DNA of 64,000 bases from Paraburkholderia aromaticivorans (lineage in GTDB: Bacteria; Pseudomonadota; Gammaproteobacteria; Burkholderiales; Burkholderiaceae), in the NCBI RefSeq assembly GCF_002278075.1, contig NZ_CP022990.1:496001-560000 (forward strand). Direction: 5' to 3'. Positions 17,396 through 25,490 of the stretch are shown in pieces. Positions within the stretch are counted from its first letter, which is position 1. Each line of letters begins with the position of its first letter. The position numbers were made by a program, and so were the translations under genes. The notes below the pieces were generated by a model. That model did no database searches. It was not told the DNA's origin and worked only from the letters and a program-made list of their open reading frames with translations.

Positions 17396-19102
17396 ATGAA
17401 GACGTCAGTAATCGCCCTGTGCGTGTCGACCACCCTCGCGGCGTGCGGCGGCGCGGTCGACAGTTCGTCGCCGCTTCCCAGGCTGAGCGCGGCGACACCC
17501 GCCACGCTCGCGGGGAACTGCAACGCGCTGGCCGCCAGACTCGCGTTTGCGAACACGGCCTTCACCTCCGTGCAGGACGTGCCGGCTGGAACGCTGAAGG
17601 TGGCCGGCAAGCCGATCGCCGAACACTGCGTGATCGAAGGACAGATGAACCAGCGCGTAAGCCCTGTCGATGGCAAGACATACGCTATCGGCTTCGAAAT
17701 GCGGCTGCCGGTTGCGTGGAATGGCCGATTTTTTTACCAGGCGAATGGCGGCCTCGATGGCAACGTACTGACCGCGACCGGCGAAATCGGCGGCGGCGGC
17801 CCGCTCAACGATGCGCTGAACATGGGCTTTGCGGTCATCAGTTCGGACGCGGGCCACTCGTCGTCGCAGAACCCGCTGTTCGGTCTGGATCCGCAGGCCC
17901 GTATCGACTACGGCTATAACGCGGTCGCGACCCTCACGCCGATGGCGAAGCAGGTGATCAGGATTGCGTACGGCAAGACGCCCGACCGGAGCTATTTCGA
18001 TGGCTGCTCGAACGGCGGCCGGCACGCGATGGTGGCGGCGGCGCGATCTTCCGCGGAATATGACGGCATCATCGCGGGCGACCCGGGCTTTCATCTGCCC
18101 AAGGCGGCGATCGGCGAGATGTGGGGCGCACAGCAACTCGCGAAGGTGGCAACCGCAACCACCGCGAATGGCCTGCCCGACATCAAGACCGGATTTACTG
18201 CTGCGGAACGTCAACTGGTTGCAGCGCGAATCATCGCGAAGTGCGACTCGCTCGATGGCGTGAGCGACGGCATGGTTCAGGACATCAAGGCATGCCAGGC
18301 GAATTTCAGCCTCGTCAATGACGTGCCGACCTGCACGGGGAACGTGCGCGACGGCTCGTGCCTCACGACTGCCCAGAAGGACGCGATCGGCAACGTCTTC
18401 TCCGGCGCGCGCAACAGCGCCGGCACGGCGCTCTACGCCAGCTTTCCGTTTGACGTGGGCATTGACGGTGCGAACTGGGCGTTGTGGAAGCAGACCAATG
18501 CCATCACGCTCGATCCGGCCGCCGCGGCCTTCACGTTCACGACGCCGCCGCAAAGCGCCTCGCTGATCACGCAGTTGTCGTCGTATGCATTGAACTTCAG
18601 CATGGACAACGATGCGCCGAAAATCTTCGCGACGAGCGGCGCTTACACCGAGGCGGCGTGGTCGTTCATGACGCCGCCCGACGAAACCCATCTGAGCGCG
18701 TTGAAGCAGCGCGGCGCCAAGCTGATGGTGTATCACGGCACGAGCGACCCGGTATTTTCGTCCAACGATACGACCGACTGGTATCAGCGTCTGATGGCGG
18801 AGAACGGCGGCGATGCGAGCGACTTCGCCCGCCTCTACACCGTCGCGGGCATGAATCACTGCTCGGGTGGACCGACTGCGGACCAGTTCGACATGCTCAC
18901 GCCGCTGGTCGCCTGGGTCGAGCAAGGCAAGGCGCCGGACAGCGTGATCGCAACCGCGCGCGATGCGGGCAACGCAATCCCGAACAGCGAGGTGCCGGCG
19001 GACTGGGGCGCTGGCCGCACGCGTCCGTTATGCCCTTATCCGAAGGTCGCCCGCTTCAAGGGTGGGGATGTCAACTCGGCGGCAAGCTTTTCCTGTAGCT
19101 GA
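17396..19102 (+). CDS. Tannase/feruloyl esterase family lipoprotein
   Basis: This secreted serine esterase of 568 residues has a lipoprotein signal with lipobox LAAC (Cys17). The tannase-family CS-D-HC arrangement is complete: Cys204-Ser205 in GCSNGGRHAM, Asp451 in YHGTSDPVF, and His488-Cys489 in GMNHCSGG, the two Cys being expected to form the disulphide beside the catalytic triad. It should cleave feruloyl or galloyl esters outside the inner membrane. Being in the transporter-porin transcription unit opposite ech/vdh/fcs points to release of ferulate from plant esters. A choice between feruloyl ester, chlorogenate and gallate ester substrates cannot be made from sequence. Confidence 0.9.
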   Translation: MKTSVIALCVSTTLAACGGAVDSSSPLPRLSAATPATLAGNCNALAARLAFANTAFTSVQDVPAGTLKVAGKPIAEHCVIEGQMNQRVSPVDGKTYAIGFEMRLPVAWNGRFFYQANGGLDGNVLTATGEIGGGGPLNDALNMGFAVISSDAGHSSSQNPLFGLDPQARIDYGYNAVATLTPMAKQVIRIAYGKTPDRSYFDGCSNGGRHAMVAAARSSAEYDGIIAGDPGFHLPKAAIGEMWGAQQLAKVATATTANGLPDIKTGFTAAERQLVAARIIAKCDSLDGVSDGMVQDIKACQANFSLVNDVPTCTGNVRDGSCLTTAQKDAIGNVFSGARNSAGTALYASFPFDVGIDGANWALWKQTNAITLDPAAAAFTFTTPPQSASLITQLSSYALNFSMDNDAPKIFATSGAYTEAAWSFMTPPDETHLSALKQRGAKLMVYHGTSDPVFSSNDTTDWYQRLMAENGGDASDFARLYTVAGMNHCSGGPTADQFDMLTPLVAWVEQGKAPDSVIATARDAGNAIPNSEVPADWGAGRTRPLCPYPKVARFKGGDVNSAASFSCS

Positions 19103-19122
19103 GTCTTGCGCAGCAAGCCCCC

Positions 19123-19962
19123 TCAAAAAAACAGCAGCGCACGCAGTTCGATGCTGCGGCGCGGCGGCGCATCGGCCGGCGAACTGGGGTCGTCGAACGC
19201 CGTATGCGCGGTCAGCCGGGCGATGCCGTCACCCGCCGAATCGTAGATCTTGAGCAGCAGGAATTCATCGGGGGTCATGTTGGGGAAGTAGTACCAACGG
19301 TGACGCGGATTGAAGACAAGGGCGTAGGTCTCGCCCACTTTGTCGGGATAGACGAGATCCGATGCCACCAGATCGTTGAGCGCGATACTGCGCGAATCGC
19401 ACAGGGCGAGCGGCGACGATTGCACGGTTTCGCCGACCGGACGCCACACGTTGACGATCGCCACACGCCCTTGCAGCAACTGGTCGGCTTCGCCCGGCGG
19501 GAGATGATCGCGCACGCGCCGGGGCCCCGACACGAACGTCTGGTCGTTATGGATGTACTTGACCGGCTCCCTCACCCCTGCCGCGCGGCCGGCGTTGCCG
19601 TCACGCAACGTGTGATCGAACACCACGACCCTGCGCGCGCCCGTGGCCTGCTTCAGCAGGTGTTCGCTTTCCCGGTAGTAAACCGATTCGATCTTCGCCG
19701 GGTCGGAAAAATCGCTCAATGCACTGGCATGTCGATGCAGTTCGAAGCCGTTCCGGTCGAGCGACAACGCACCCGGCGGCGGTGCGACTCGCGCGTTCGA
19801 AACTGTCACACGATGCAGCCGGTACACGCCGCTGCGCTTCGGCACGCCGGGCGGCGGTTCGTATTGATACGCGACCGGTTTTTCTCCGGTGAACTCGAGA
19901 TAGTTCAGTTCCGCCTGGACCGACGCGGCACTAGCCGGTGTGTCAATGACGATATCGCTCAT
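19123..19962 (-). CDS. CmcJ/NvfI-type oxygenase-like protein
   Basis: This protein of 279 residues resembles the CmcJ/NvfI/GA4-desaturase-like group of Fe(II)/2-oxoglutarate-type proteins. Visible family marks are YIHNDQT near residue 137 (HxD-like metal site), VNVWRP, ALCDSRSI, HRWYYFPNMTPDEFLLLKIY and HTAFDDP near the C-terminus. The group hydroxylates or desaturates small organic acids or natural products, with diverse substrates. It follows the SDR-like gene by 18 bp on the same strand and is convergent with the esterase gene (20 bp apart). The substrate is unknown. Confidence 0.75.
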   Translation of the reverse strand: MSDIVIDTPASAASVQAELNYLEFTGEKPVAYQYEPPPGVPKRSGVYRLHRVTVSNARVAPPPGALSLDRNGFELHRHASALSDFSDPAKIESVYYRESEHLLKQATGARRVVVFDHTLRDGNAGRAAGVREPVKYIHNDQTFVSGPRRVRDHLPPGEADQLLQGRVAIVNVWRPVGETVQSSPLALCDSRSIALNDLVASDLVYPDKVGETYALVFNPRHRWYYFPNMTPDEFLLLKIYDSAGDGIARLTAHTAFDDPSSPADAPPRRSIELRALLFF

Positions 19963-19980
19963 GGTCGAGCCCTCACCACT

Positions 19981-20736
19981 TCAAAAGGATTCGTTGAACG
20001 GCCGCAGATCGATTTCGTGCGACCATGCGCTGCGCCCCTGCTGATGGAGGTACCAGTACGCATCGGCGATATCGTCCGGGTCGAGCAGGCCATCCGGGCC
20101 CCGTTCGGCCACTCGTTGCGGCGCGGACGTGCGCAGGCGCTCACCGTCAATGCCGCCATCCACAATCACATGCGCGACATGGATATTCCGCGGTCCGAAC
20201 TCGCGCGCAAGGCTCTGCGCGAGCGAGCGCAGACCGGCCTTGGCGGCGGCGAATGCGGCAAACGGCGGGCGGCCGCGCAGCGATGCGGTTGCGCCGGTGA
20301 ACAGCAGCGAACCGCGTCCGGTTGCGAGCAACGGCGGCAACGCCGCGCGGGCGAACAGGAAGCCGCCCAGCGTGGTGACGCGCCATGCGGCCTCGAACTG
20401 TCCGGCACTCAGGTCGAGCGTCGGCGCACGCGTCGCGCCCGCAGCGTTGAAAATCGCGACTTCGAGCGTGCCTCGTTCAACGAGTTGCCGTGCAATGGCC
20501 GCGAGCTCGCTTTCGATCGTAACGTCGCCGGGCAAAGCGAGGGCCTGCCCGCCCGCGCGCTCGATTTCAGCGACGATCGCATCGAGCCGCTCGCGCGAGC
20601 GCCCCGTCACGGCGACGCTCAAACCCCCGCGAGCAAAACGGCGGGCGAGCGCCGCTCCTAATCCCGCGCTGGCGCCTACCCCGGCAATCCACGCCACACG
20701 CGTGTTGGCTTCTTTTTGCTGGACAGCATCGGTCAT
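19981..20736 (-). CDS. SDR-fold protein lacking the catalytic Tyr
   Basis: This Rossmann-fold protein of 251 residues is of the short-chain dehydrogenase type. The nucleotide-binding turn is GVGASAGLGAA (residues 19-29), the TGRSRER stretch suggests NADP preference, and NAAG is at 97-100. The usual YxxxK reads FAAAK (Phe162, Lys166), and the position expected for the catalytic Ser (about 149) is Ala. The protein may therefore not be a normal dehydrogenase. ATG at 20736 has GGAG upstream. It forms a two-gene unit with the CmcJ-like gene. Confidence 0.85.
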   Translation of the reverse strand: MTDAVQQKEANTRVAWIAGVGASAGLGAALARRFARGGLSVAVTGRSRERLDAIVAEIERAGGQALALPGDVTIESELAAIARQLVERGTLEVAIFNAAGATRAPTLDLSAGQFEAAWRVTTLGGFLFARAALPPLLATGRGSLLFTGATASLRGRPPFAAFAAAKAGLRSLAQSLAREFGPRNIHVAHVIVDGGIDGERLRTSAPQRVAERGPDGLLDPDDIADAYWYLHQQGRSAWSHEIDLRPFNESF

Positions 20737-21200
20737 TGGAATCTCCATGGCAGCGTTGCCGCACGATGCGAGACACGACGCGCGGCGGCAAGAGGGGCAT
20801 GCGTTGACTTCATGAGCGTAGGCGAACGACGTCGATGATAGAAATAACCATTTGTGGAATGTTAAGCGGCAAAGCCAGATCAAAGGCGAGATCAGGTAAC
20901 CGCCTCACGGCAGGTGACCAGTCCTAGCTTTCGTCACTAACTATGCTCACGACGCCCTGCACCATATCGCGCCGATCTTGCTGACGCGTGTGGCGATGCC
21001 GGCAAGCTGACCCGCCGCCGCTGGTAGTGGAGCGGTCCCCTGCCTCATCCAACGCTTCGTGCTGCCCGCTCTCCGTCGCTGGCGTGTCCAGGTTGGTTCA
21101 CACGACGCGTGCTCCCCGTCCCGCGATGCAAACAAGCCGGCTCCCGTAGAACGCGCGAAACGGAAACATTCTTCGAGGCCTAGCAGCCGGCTCGCGGCAC
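20737..21200. other. 464-bp region without a recognisable gene
   Basis: The part next to the SDR gene (20737-20900) is the probable promoter region, with an AT-rich stretch around 20838-20866. The rest has short open frames on both strands (for example 20947-21222 on minus) that match nothing I recognise. It borders a decayed gene, so it may be degraded coding DNA. Confidence 0.5.
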
Positions 21201-21530
21201 TCAGTCGGCCGCCGGAATCCACTTCGCCGTGGCCGCGTCTCTAGCCCGAAACGCCGGGAATTTCTGGCCCGGTTCGGCAATCGTCTTGATGGTGTTCTTC
21301 ACCAGATCGTGACGCGTAATCAAAGCGGGCTTGACGACGATCCGTTGCGCGGGTTCCCGCCCGGCAACGCGCAACGCGGCTGCTCGCGCGGACACCGCGC
21401 CGACCACCGCGGGATGGGTCGCCGCGGTCGCGACCCAGCGGGAAAGGCGTCGTTGTTATCCCTCACCGCATCCGCCAGCACATCCGCACAGCCCGTCAGC
21501 GCCGACACCCCAAAGTGGTTACCTTAATTT
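21201..21530 (-). pseudogene. Remnant of a sugar ABC transporter substrate-binding protein (C-terminus, frameshifted)
   Basis: Read on the minus strand, one frame encodes VSALTGCADVLADAVRD. After a frameshift near 21450 the next frame continues with RWVATAATHPAVVGAVSARA, later VVKPALITRHDLVKNTI, and ends WIPAAD followed by TGA at 21201. This has the character of the last 100 or so residues of a periplasmic binding protein (Peripla_BP_4 type). No start codon, signal peptide or N-terminal two thirds are present, and a TAA closes the upstream frame near 21530. It is a decayed fragment, probably left after loss of an importer. Confidence 0.65.
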
Positions 21531-21622
21531 GCTAAAAATTGGTCATTCCACGAGTCCACTCCTGAGGCTAATCTTCACTCATCGCATCACCGGATGCGCC
21601 TCATCCCACTCAGGAGCGAATC

Positions 21623-22060
21623 ATGGAACAACGTCTCGATTTCTATAAAGCCAACCCCGCAGCGATCAAGGCGCTGATCGGCGTCGAAGAGCGCATCGGC
21701 AAATCGGCGCTCGAAAAATCGCTGACCGAACTGGTGCGCCTGCGCGCGTCGCAGATCAACGGCTGCGCGTACTGTGTCGATATGCACACCACCGACGCCC
21801 GCAATGGCGGCGAAACGGAGCGGCGTCTCGCAACCGTGGTGGTATGGCGCGAAACCCCCTTCTTCACCGACCGTGAACGCGCGGCGCTCGAATGGACGGA
21901 GGCGCTGACGCTGGTCTCGGTCGAGCACGTGCCCGACGCCGTGTGGACCGCCGTGCGCCCCCACTTCAGCGACGCGGAGCTGGTCGACCTGACCCTGCTG
22001 ATTTCGGCGATCAACGCATGGAACCGCTTCGCGATTGCGTTCCGCAAGCTGCCGGAATGA
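21623..22060 (+). CDS. Carboxymuconolactone decarboxylase / AhpD-like alkylhydroperoxidase family protein
   Basis: This helical protein of 145 residues carries the AhpD-type thiol motif: Cys48-x-x-Cys51 with His55 (GCAYCVDMH). Such proteins reduce hydroperoxides or other electrophiles, or act as small decarboxylase-like enzymes. ATG at 21623 has a CAGGAG ribosome-binding site. It is first of a three-gene run with an azoreductase and a secreted cupin, suggesting a response to reactive organic compounds. The exact substrate cannot be read from the sequence. Confidence 0.88.
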   Translation: MEQRLDFYKANPAAIKALIGVEERIGKSALEKSLTELVRLRASQINGCAYCVDMHTTDARNGGETERRLATVVVWRETPFFTDRERAALEWTEALTLVSVEHVPDAVWTAVRPHFSDAELVDLTLLISAINAWNRFAIAFRKLPE

Positions 22061-22116
22061 GCGATTCGGTCAACGCAAGCCGCAACCTTCTTTGAATGAT
22101 CCTCGCGAGGAAAGCA

Positions 22117-22791
22117 ATGATGAAACTGATGCACGTCGATGCGAGCGCCAAGCGTGAGCGCTCCAACTCCCGCGCGTTGAGCCGCTTCTTTATCGAACGT
22201 CTGCGTGAGGAAGGCGTGGCGCTCGACGTCGATTACCTGGACGTGACGGTGGACACCCCGCCCCACGTGAGCGAAGCGTTCGCGATTGCGACTTACACGC
22301 CGGAGCACGAGCGCACCCCCGCGATGCGAGCGACGCTGGCCGGTTCTGATGCATTGTGCCGACGCCTGCTCGAAGCCGACGCGCTCGTCTTCGCCATGCC
22401 GATGTACAACTGGTCGATGCCCTCCGCGTTCAAGGCATTTGTCGATAGCGTCACGCGCACCAACGTGACCTACGTGAATAGCGCCGACGGCCGCATCGTC
22501 GGCCAGCTCGGACGGCAGAAGGCGCTGTTCATCACGAGCCGCGGCGCGGACCTGCGTCCCGGCACGCCCTATTCTTCGATGGACGCGCTGACGCCTGCGC
22601 TCAAGGCGGCCTTCGGCTTCCTTGGCGTGACGGACCCCACGTTCGTCGATGCCCAGCCGCTGCAATTCTCCAACCAGGAGGAACGGGCCCAGGCACTCGA
22701 GCGGGCACGCGCCGAGTTGTCGGCGGTGGCTGCGGCGTGGGCGAAATCAGGAATGTCCCACGAAGCGGACAAGGAAGCCGTGGCGTTCTGA
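22117..22791 (+). CDS. FMN-dependent NADH-azoreductase / quinone reductase
   Basis: This flavodoxin-like-fold reductase has 224 residues. The FMN phosphate loop is in the N-terminal SAKRERSNSRALS segment, MYNWSMPSAFKAFVD is the family motif MPMYNFxxP..LK-like stretch, and ITSRGADLRPGTPY follows. AzoR enzymes reduce quinones and azo compounds by two electrons. The start at 22117 has GAGGAAA upstream; ATG 22096 is less likely. It lies 56 bp after the AhpD-like gene. Confidence 0.88.
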   Translation: MMKLMHVDASAKRERSNSRALSRFFIERLREEGVALDVDYLDVTVDTPPHVSEAFAIATYTPEHERTPAMRATLAGSDALCRRLLEADALVFAMPMYNWSMPSAFKAFVDSVTRTNVTYVNSADGRIVGQLGRQKALFITSRGADLRPGTPYSSMDALTPALKAAFGFLGVTDPTFVDAQPLQFSNQEERAQALERARAELSAVAAAWAKSGMSHEADKEAVAF

Positions 22792-22869
22792 TCGACGCCA
22801 AAGCAGAGAGCGAATGCACGCCGTCAGCCATTCGGGATGCTAATTGACGAAGCAGCGAGGAGTATTGAA

Positions 22870-23301
22870 ATGCCTACCAGAAAATTTTTCGCGGCCGTCG
22901 CATTCGCCGGCCTTTCGCTCACCACCGCATCGCACGACCTGTTCGCCGGGGAACCGGCCGCCACGCGCGAAACGATTACGCCAGCCTTTTCCGAGGCGAT
23001 CGCCAACGTGCCCGGCAAGAAGATGACCGCGCTGATCGTCGACTATGCGCCCGGCGGCAAATCGCTCCCGCATCGGCACGGCCAGGCTTTCGTGGTCGGT
23101 TATGTGCTGTCCGGCGCAATCCGCAGTCAGGTGAACAACGGCGAGAAGAAGGTTTTCCACGCGGGTGAACATTGGACCGAGAAGCCCGGCGTTCATCACA
23201 CCGAGAGTGAAAACGCCAGCGCTACGGAACCTGCCAGGTTGCTGGCCATCTTCGTGGCCGATTCGAAAGACAAAAACCTCGTCACGTTCGACAGTCAGTG
23301 A
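22870..23301 (+). CDS. Secreted cupin-domain protein
   Basis: This cupin protein of 143 residues has an N-terminal signal peptide (MPTRKFFAAVAFAGLSLTTA) and one conserved small beta-barrel. Metal-ligand candidates are the two His in LPHRHGQAF and the His pair in PGVHHTESEN. AGGAG at 22858-22862 fixes the start at 22870 and not 22837. Single-domain cupins of this kind are often quercetinase-like or ligand-binding; the function is unknown. It ends the AhpD/AzoR/cupin run. Confidence 0.83.
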   Translation: MPTRKFFAAVAFAGLSLTTASHDLFAGEPAATRETITPAFSEAIANVPGKKMTALIVDYAPGGKSLPHRHGQAFVVGYVLSGAIRSQVNNGEKKVFHAGEHWTEKPGVHHTESENASATEPARLLAIFVADSKDKNLVTFDSQ

Positions 23302-23489
23302 CCGGAGCCGCTAACCACGCAGGCGGTCGATGCGCATCCACGTGTGGAGCGCATGCGAAGCCTCTCACTTCGGACATGGAGTAGGAAGGTATTGCGAAGA
23401 CCGGTAGGGATCGCGCCGCGGCGTGTTCCTTCGCCACCGCCGGCTCGACGCGGTGCGAAGCCGGGACCGGACGGTCGGCCGGCCCCGCG

Positions 23490-24401
23490 TCAGGCAACCG
23501 CTGACGTCGCCCGATTCGCAAGGTGTTCGACCATGCGCCGCGCCGCCGGCTGCAGTGCCTCCAGGTCGCGAAAACACACGGCGAACTGGCGCAGGGCCCA
23601 CGCGTTCGTCAGCGGAATCGTTTCGATCTCGAAGATGCGCTTATAGGTTTCCCCGACTTCGAGCGGTACGACACTGATGCCGAGGCGCGCGGCGACAACC
23701 CGGAGCGCGGCGTCGAAGTTGGACACGATCACGCGGTACGACACCGTGCGCCCCGCTTTGGCGGCCGCGCGTTGCAACATCGCATGGACCGCGGTCGATG
23801 GCGGCATGCCGACATGATCATGCTCGAGCGTCTGCTCAAAACGTACGGACTTCAGTCCAGCCAGCGGATGGCCGGGATACACCGCGAGCGCCAGCCGGTC
23901 CTGACGGTAAGGCAGATGCTGCAAGCCCTCCAGGTCGGCGCTGTCCCAGCAAACGCCGACGGAGGCCGCGCCCTCCCGGAGCTCGCGAACGAGATCGACG
24001 GACAGGCGCTCCTCAACATCCACCCGAATGTTCCGGTTATCCGGTTCGCGCATGAAGGCGGCGATATCGTCGAGCAGTACCTCGGCGATCGCCGAGGCCG
24101 TCGCGCAGACGCTCACGCTGCCCCTCAGACCGCTGCCGAAGGCCGCCACGTCGCTGGCGATGCGGTCCATCGTGAACAGGACATTGCGCGCGTGTTCGAG
24201 CAGACTCAGCCCAGCCGGCGTCGGTTGGACGCCGCGGCGCGAGCGCGTCAGCAGCGGGACGGCAAGGTCGGCCTCCAGCTGGGCGATCCGCTTGCTGATC
24301 GCGGACGGCTCGATATGCTCTTCCTCCGCCGCGCGGCCCATATTGCGATGCTCGCAGACGGCCACGAATAGCCGCAGCGTCTTGAGATCGATGTCTCGCA
24401 T
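23490..24401 (-). CDS. LysR-family transcriptional regulator
   Basis: This full-length LysR protein of 303 residues has an N-terminal HTH (LRLFVAVCEHRNMGRAAEEE, then PSAISKRIAQLE) and a C-terminal effector-binding domain. It is divergent from the HMG-CoA-lyase-like gene 137 bp away, the usual arrangement for control of the neighbouring catabolic operon. A TTCCAnnnTGGAA dyad lies between them. The inducer is probably the acid taken up and activated by the operon. Confidence 0.9.
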   Translation of the reverse strand: MRDIDLKTLRLFVAVCEHRNMGRAAEEEHIEPSAISKRIAQLEADLAVPLLTRSRRGVQPTPAGLSLLEHARNVLFTMDRIASDVAAFGSGLRGSVSVCATASAIAEVLLDDIAAFMREPDNRNIRVDVEERLSVDLVRELREGAASVGVCWDSADLEGLQHLPYRQDRLALAVYPGHPLAGLKSVRFEQTLEHDHVGMPPSTAVHAMLQRAAAKAGRTVSYRVIVSNFDAALRVVAARLGISVVPLEVGETYKRIFEIETIPLTNAWALRQFAVCFRDLEALQPAARRMVEHLANRATSAVA

Positions 24402-24427
24402 GGCTGTCTCCTCACCCGCCCTTCACT

Positions 24428-24440
24428 TTCCAGATTGGAA
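24428..24440. promoter_or_regulatory. Candidate LysR box
   Basis: TTCCAGATTGGAA is a 5-bp inverted repeat around GAT with the T-N11-A form of LysR boxes, 26 bp from the start of the lysR gene. Related half-sites (TTCCA at 24450, TGGAA at 24477) follow toward the lyase gene. Confidence 0.5.
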
Positions 24441-24538
24441 TCTTATCGCTTCCAAAATACCTTTTTATGTCGAACGTGGAAAGTCTAAAGTGAGCCCATC
24501 GCCGGCACGCATGACCGGCGGGCATTCAGGAGACACCC

Positions 24539-25486
24539 ATGTCCTCGTTCCCCGCGAGCGTCGTCATTCGCGAAGTCGGCTTGCGTGACGGCCTCCAGAG
24601 CATTCAGACCGTGCTTGCCACCGAACGCAAGTTCGAATGGATCCGCGACGCCTATGCCGCCGGTCAGCGTGAAATCGAAGTCGGTTCGTACGTTCCCGCC
24701 AAACTTCTGCCGCAACTCGCGGACACCGCCGAGCTGGTCGCCTACGCGAAAACCCTGCCCGGCCTGCGCGTCTCGGTGCTGGTGCCTAACCTCAAGGGTG
24801 CGGAGCGCGCGATCGAATCACACGCGGACCTGATGCTGGTGCCGTTGTCCGCCAGCCATGCTCACAGTCTCGCCAACCTGCGCAAAACCCCCGACGAAGT
24901 GATCGCCGAAGTCGCCCGCATTCGCGCCGCCCGCGACGCCGCCGGCGCGAAGACGCAGATCGAAGGCGGCATCGGCACCGCGTTCGGCTGCACGATCCAG
25001 GGCGCGGTCGGCCACGCTGACGTGCTGCGTTGCATGCAGGCGCTGCTCGACGCGGGCGCCGATCGCGTCAGCATCGCCGATACGGTCGGTTACGGCGGCC
25101 CTGCCGCCGTGCGCGAACTGTTCGGCAAAGCCCGCGCAATTGCCGGCGATAAATTCTGGTGTGGTCATTTCCACGACACGCGCGGTCTGGCGTTGGCCAA
25201 TGTCTACGCCGCGCTCGAAACCGGTGTGGCCCGTTTCGACGCGACGCTCGCCGGTATCGGCGGCTGCCCGCATGCGCCGGGCGCAAGCGGCAACGCGTCG
25301 AGTGAAGACCTCGCCTTCATGCTTGCCGACATGGGCATCTCCACCGGCATCGATATTCCCCGCCTGCTTCTTCTGCGGGAAAAAGTCGCGCAATGGCTGT
25401 CCGGCGAAACGCTGCACGGCGCCCTGTGGCTGTCGGGCTTGCCGAAAACCTTCGCGCACGCGTCCAGCGCAACACTCAACGCCTGA
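24539..25486 (+). CDS. Hydroxymethylglutaryl-CoA lyase-like enzyme
   Basis: This TIM-barrel acyl-CoA lyase has 315 residues. Catalytic marks are Arg-Asp in GLRDGLQS, the metal His pair in CGHFHDTRG, and the family signature GIGGCPHAPGASGN with the active-site Cys. It cleaves HMG-CoA, or a close analogue such as citramalyl-CoA, to acetyl-CoA plus a keto product. There are no leucine-degradation genes around it. Instead a CoA transferase starts 4 bp after it, so the free acid is probably activated by that enzyme first. Confidence 0.88.
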   Translation: MSSFPASVVIREVGLRDGLQSIQTVLATERKFEWIRDAYAAGQREIEVGSYVPAKLLPQLADTAELVAYAKTLPGLRVSVLVPNLKGAERAIESHADLMLVPLSASHAHSLANLRKTPDEVIAEVARIRAARDAAGAKTQIEGGIGTAFGCTIQGAVGHADVLRCMQALLDAGADRVSIADTVGYGGPAAVRELFGKARAIAGDKFWCGHFHDTRGLALANVYAALETGVARFDATLAGIGGCPHAPGASGNASSEDLAFMLADMGISTGIDIPRLLLLREKVAQWLSGETLHGALWLSGLPKTFAHASSATLNA

Positions 25487-25490
25487 GGCC

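Noticed and set aside
19123..20736. Natural-product biosynthetic cluster around the CmcJ-like gene
   Set aside because: Only two genes, with a plain esterase and a decayed transporter gene on either side; no synthase, ligase or export gene nearby.
20947..21222. 91-codon minus-strand frame near the decayed binding-protein gene
   Set aside because: Its residues match no family I know, and it overlaps the real stop of the remnant in another frame. Not called as a gene.
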